Assembly: GCA_019775845.1 (NCBI GenBank)
Contig: JADQAV010000063.1
Location: 81,463 to 145,462, forward strand
Reading direction: 5' to 3'
Length of the DNA: 64,000 nucleotides
Origin: Myrmaecium sp. VS I D KN 1
Lineage: Eukaryota > Ascomycota > Dothideomycetes > Valsariales > Valsariaceae
Made by a program: the position numbers and the translations under genes. Numbering within the stretch: the stretch's first letter is position 1; the number at the start of each line of letters is the position of its first letter. Positions 63,105 to 64,000 of this stretch are shown piece by piece. Under the pieces are notes generated by a model, which was not told the DNA's origin, did not search any database, and worked only from the letters and a program-made list of their open reading frames with translations.

Positions 63105-64000
63105 GCATTGTTCTCTTGTTTCTGTCTTTTTGCTGGTCTTTATTGCTTCGTTCTTCGTTCGTTTGTTGGTTTTACACATTACACTGGAGAGCGGGTTTTG
63201 TGTCATCCCGCGCGTGCGAATCCCGTGTTTTGGGTGCATGATCATTGGTGTTCTTGTTCTCTCTCTCGCTCGCTCTCTCTCTTTTCTCTTTGTGATTCGA
63301 TGTAGTCTTGAGTGTGTATGTGAGGGACCCGTTACTTTGTTTTCGGTGAGGAAACATGGGGGGGTTGAGTTCTTCTTCCTGTTTTCTTTTTCCCTCGTTG
63401 TTCAACGGCTTTAGACATTTTCCCCAGCGCAGGCTCCTTTACTTTTATCTAACTTACCTGTCTTTCTACCTTTCCCTCCCTTTGCGTTTATTGTCCTTCG
63501 ACTCTTCGACATTCCTTAAGGTGCCGAGGATCACCTCTAACCCGCACGACACCACAACCTGAGAGCACGAGCTGAGGAGGTGCAGAGGATGCTCACGGTC
63601 ACGGCGACAGAAGTCATCCACCCCTCAAGACCTCCAGCCCTATCCCCGCATGACCCCGCCGCGAACCATCACCCCCCACACTCCGCCCAATTCCGTATCC
63701 TGCTGTGCCTCGTGCCCCCTCCGTTTTCGCTCTCCGTTTCGCTCTGTCGTGCAACCCCACCCTGCGTTTTTTGCATTGCTGGGAAAATGATGGAAAGAGG
63801 AGCGCTTGGCCGTACACAATCTCTTCCCCTCACTCTCTCTGCCCCGCGTCCTCTCCTTCTTCCCCCTTGCCCCCCGCAGTGTCCCCTCCCTCCCATCCCC
63901 CACGTCCTCCTTCTCCTTTTCGGGGAAGGCTATGAAGGTAACGAAGGGAAACGAAGAGGGGCAAGAACGGTGGGGGAGTACGAGGGCGGGGTGGTGGGGG
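63105..64000. other. 3' flank of the Kelch-BTB gene to the window end
   Basis: T-rich 3' UTR-like sequence to ~63560, then C/T-rich sequence. Short frames on the minus strand at 63614-63903 are not convincing. A gene could begin beyond the window. Confidence 0.45.

Overview
The window reads as nuclear DNA of a filamentous ascomycete (Pezizomycotina). Gene density is high and both strands are used. Introns are short (49-102 nt, with a few longer ones in the transcription-factor gene), have GT..AG ends and CTAAC/CTGAC branch sequences, and the products are typical of this group: a ZIP zinc transporter, a YVC1-type TRP channel, a UAF subunit RRN5, the IRC3 helicase, AIM6, a Zn2Cys6 regulator and eIF2-alpha. 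I cannot place it more narrowly. I see no rRNA, tRNA, CRISPR array, intact transposon or viral gene. Two unknown bases beside a poly-C run (21311-21312) damage one small gene.

Positions 1-26.3 kb are the unusual part. Seven short, mostly intronless genes (408, 9606, 17339, 18447, 20342, 24658, 26223), plus the tail of an eighth at the left edge, encode small membrane proteins: usually one hydrophobic helix, a basic stop-transfer stretch and a low-complexity tail. Between them lie an AT-hook-like polyQ protein (2.5-5.7 kb), a coiled-coil/NLS protein with a GC-AG intron (6.6-7.9 kb), a TatD-type metal-dependent hydrolase (8.0-9.2 kb), an SPLQD-repeat protein (10.6-11.4 kb), a zinc transporter with an extracellular Cys/His repeat domain (12.9-14.8 kb), a coiled-coil protein with a GK-repeat tail (15.5-16.2 kb), the interrupted small gene (21.2-21.7 kb) and AIM6 (22.3-23.6 kb).

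Positions 27-43 kb are conserved housekeeping genes: a coiled-coil scaffold protein with a possible PB1/ubiquitin-like fold, a TRP-type vacuolar cation channel, a mitochondrial carrier of the MME1 type, a SAP-like membrane protein, eIF2-alpha, and the divergent pair RRN5 / IRC3. Positions 43-64 kb hold a BTB-like protein, a Zn2Cys6 transcription factor followed by a DHA1-type MFS transporter on the same strand, a 1-Cys peroxiredoxin and a large Kelch-BTB protein, separated by long intergenic stretches (up to 2.8 kb) with microsatellites.

The most distinctive sequence-level signal is a recurrent switch in base skew inside genes. In at least ten genes on either strand the coding strand is C-rich in its 5' part and becomes G-rich towards its 3' end, so proteins start Pro/Thr/Ser-rich and finish Gly/Glu/Arg-rich. 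I saw no obvious previously undescribed multi-gene system; the closest candidate is the cluster of small membrane proteins.
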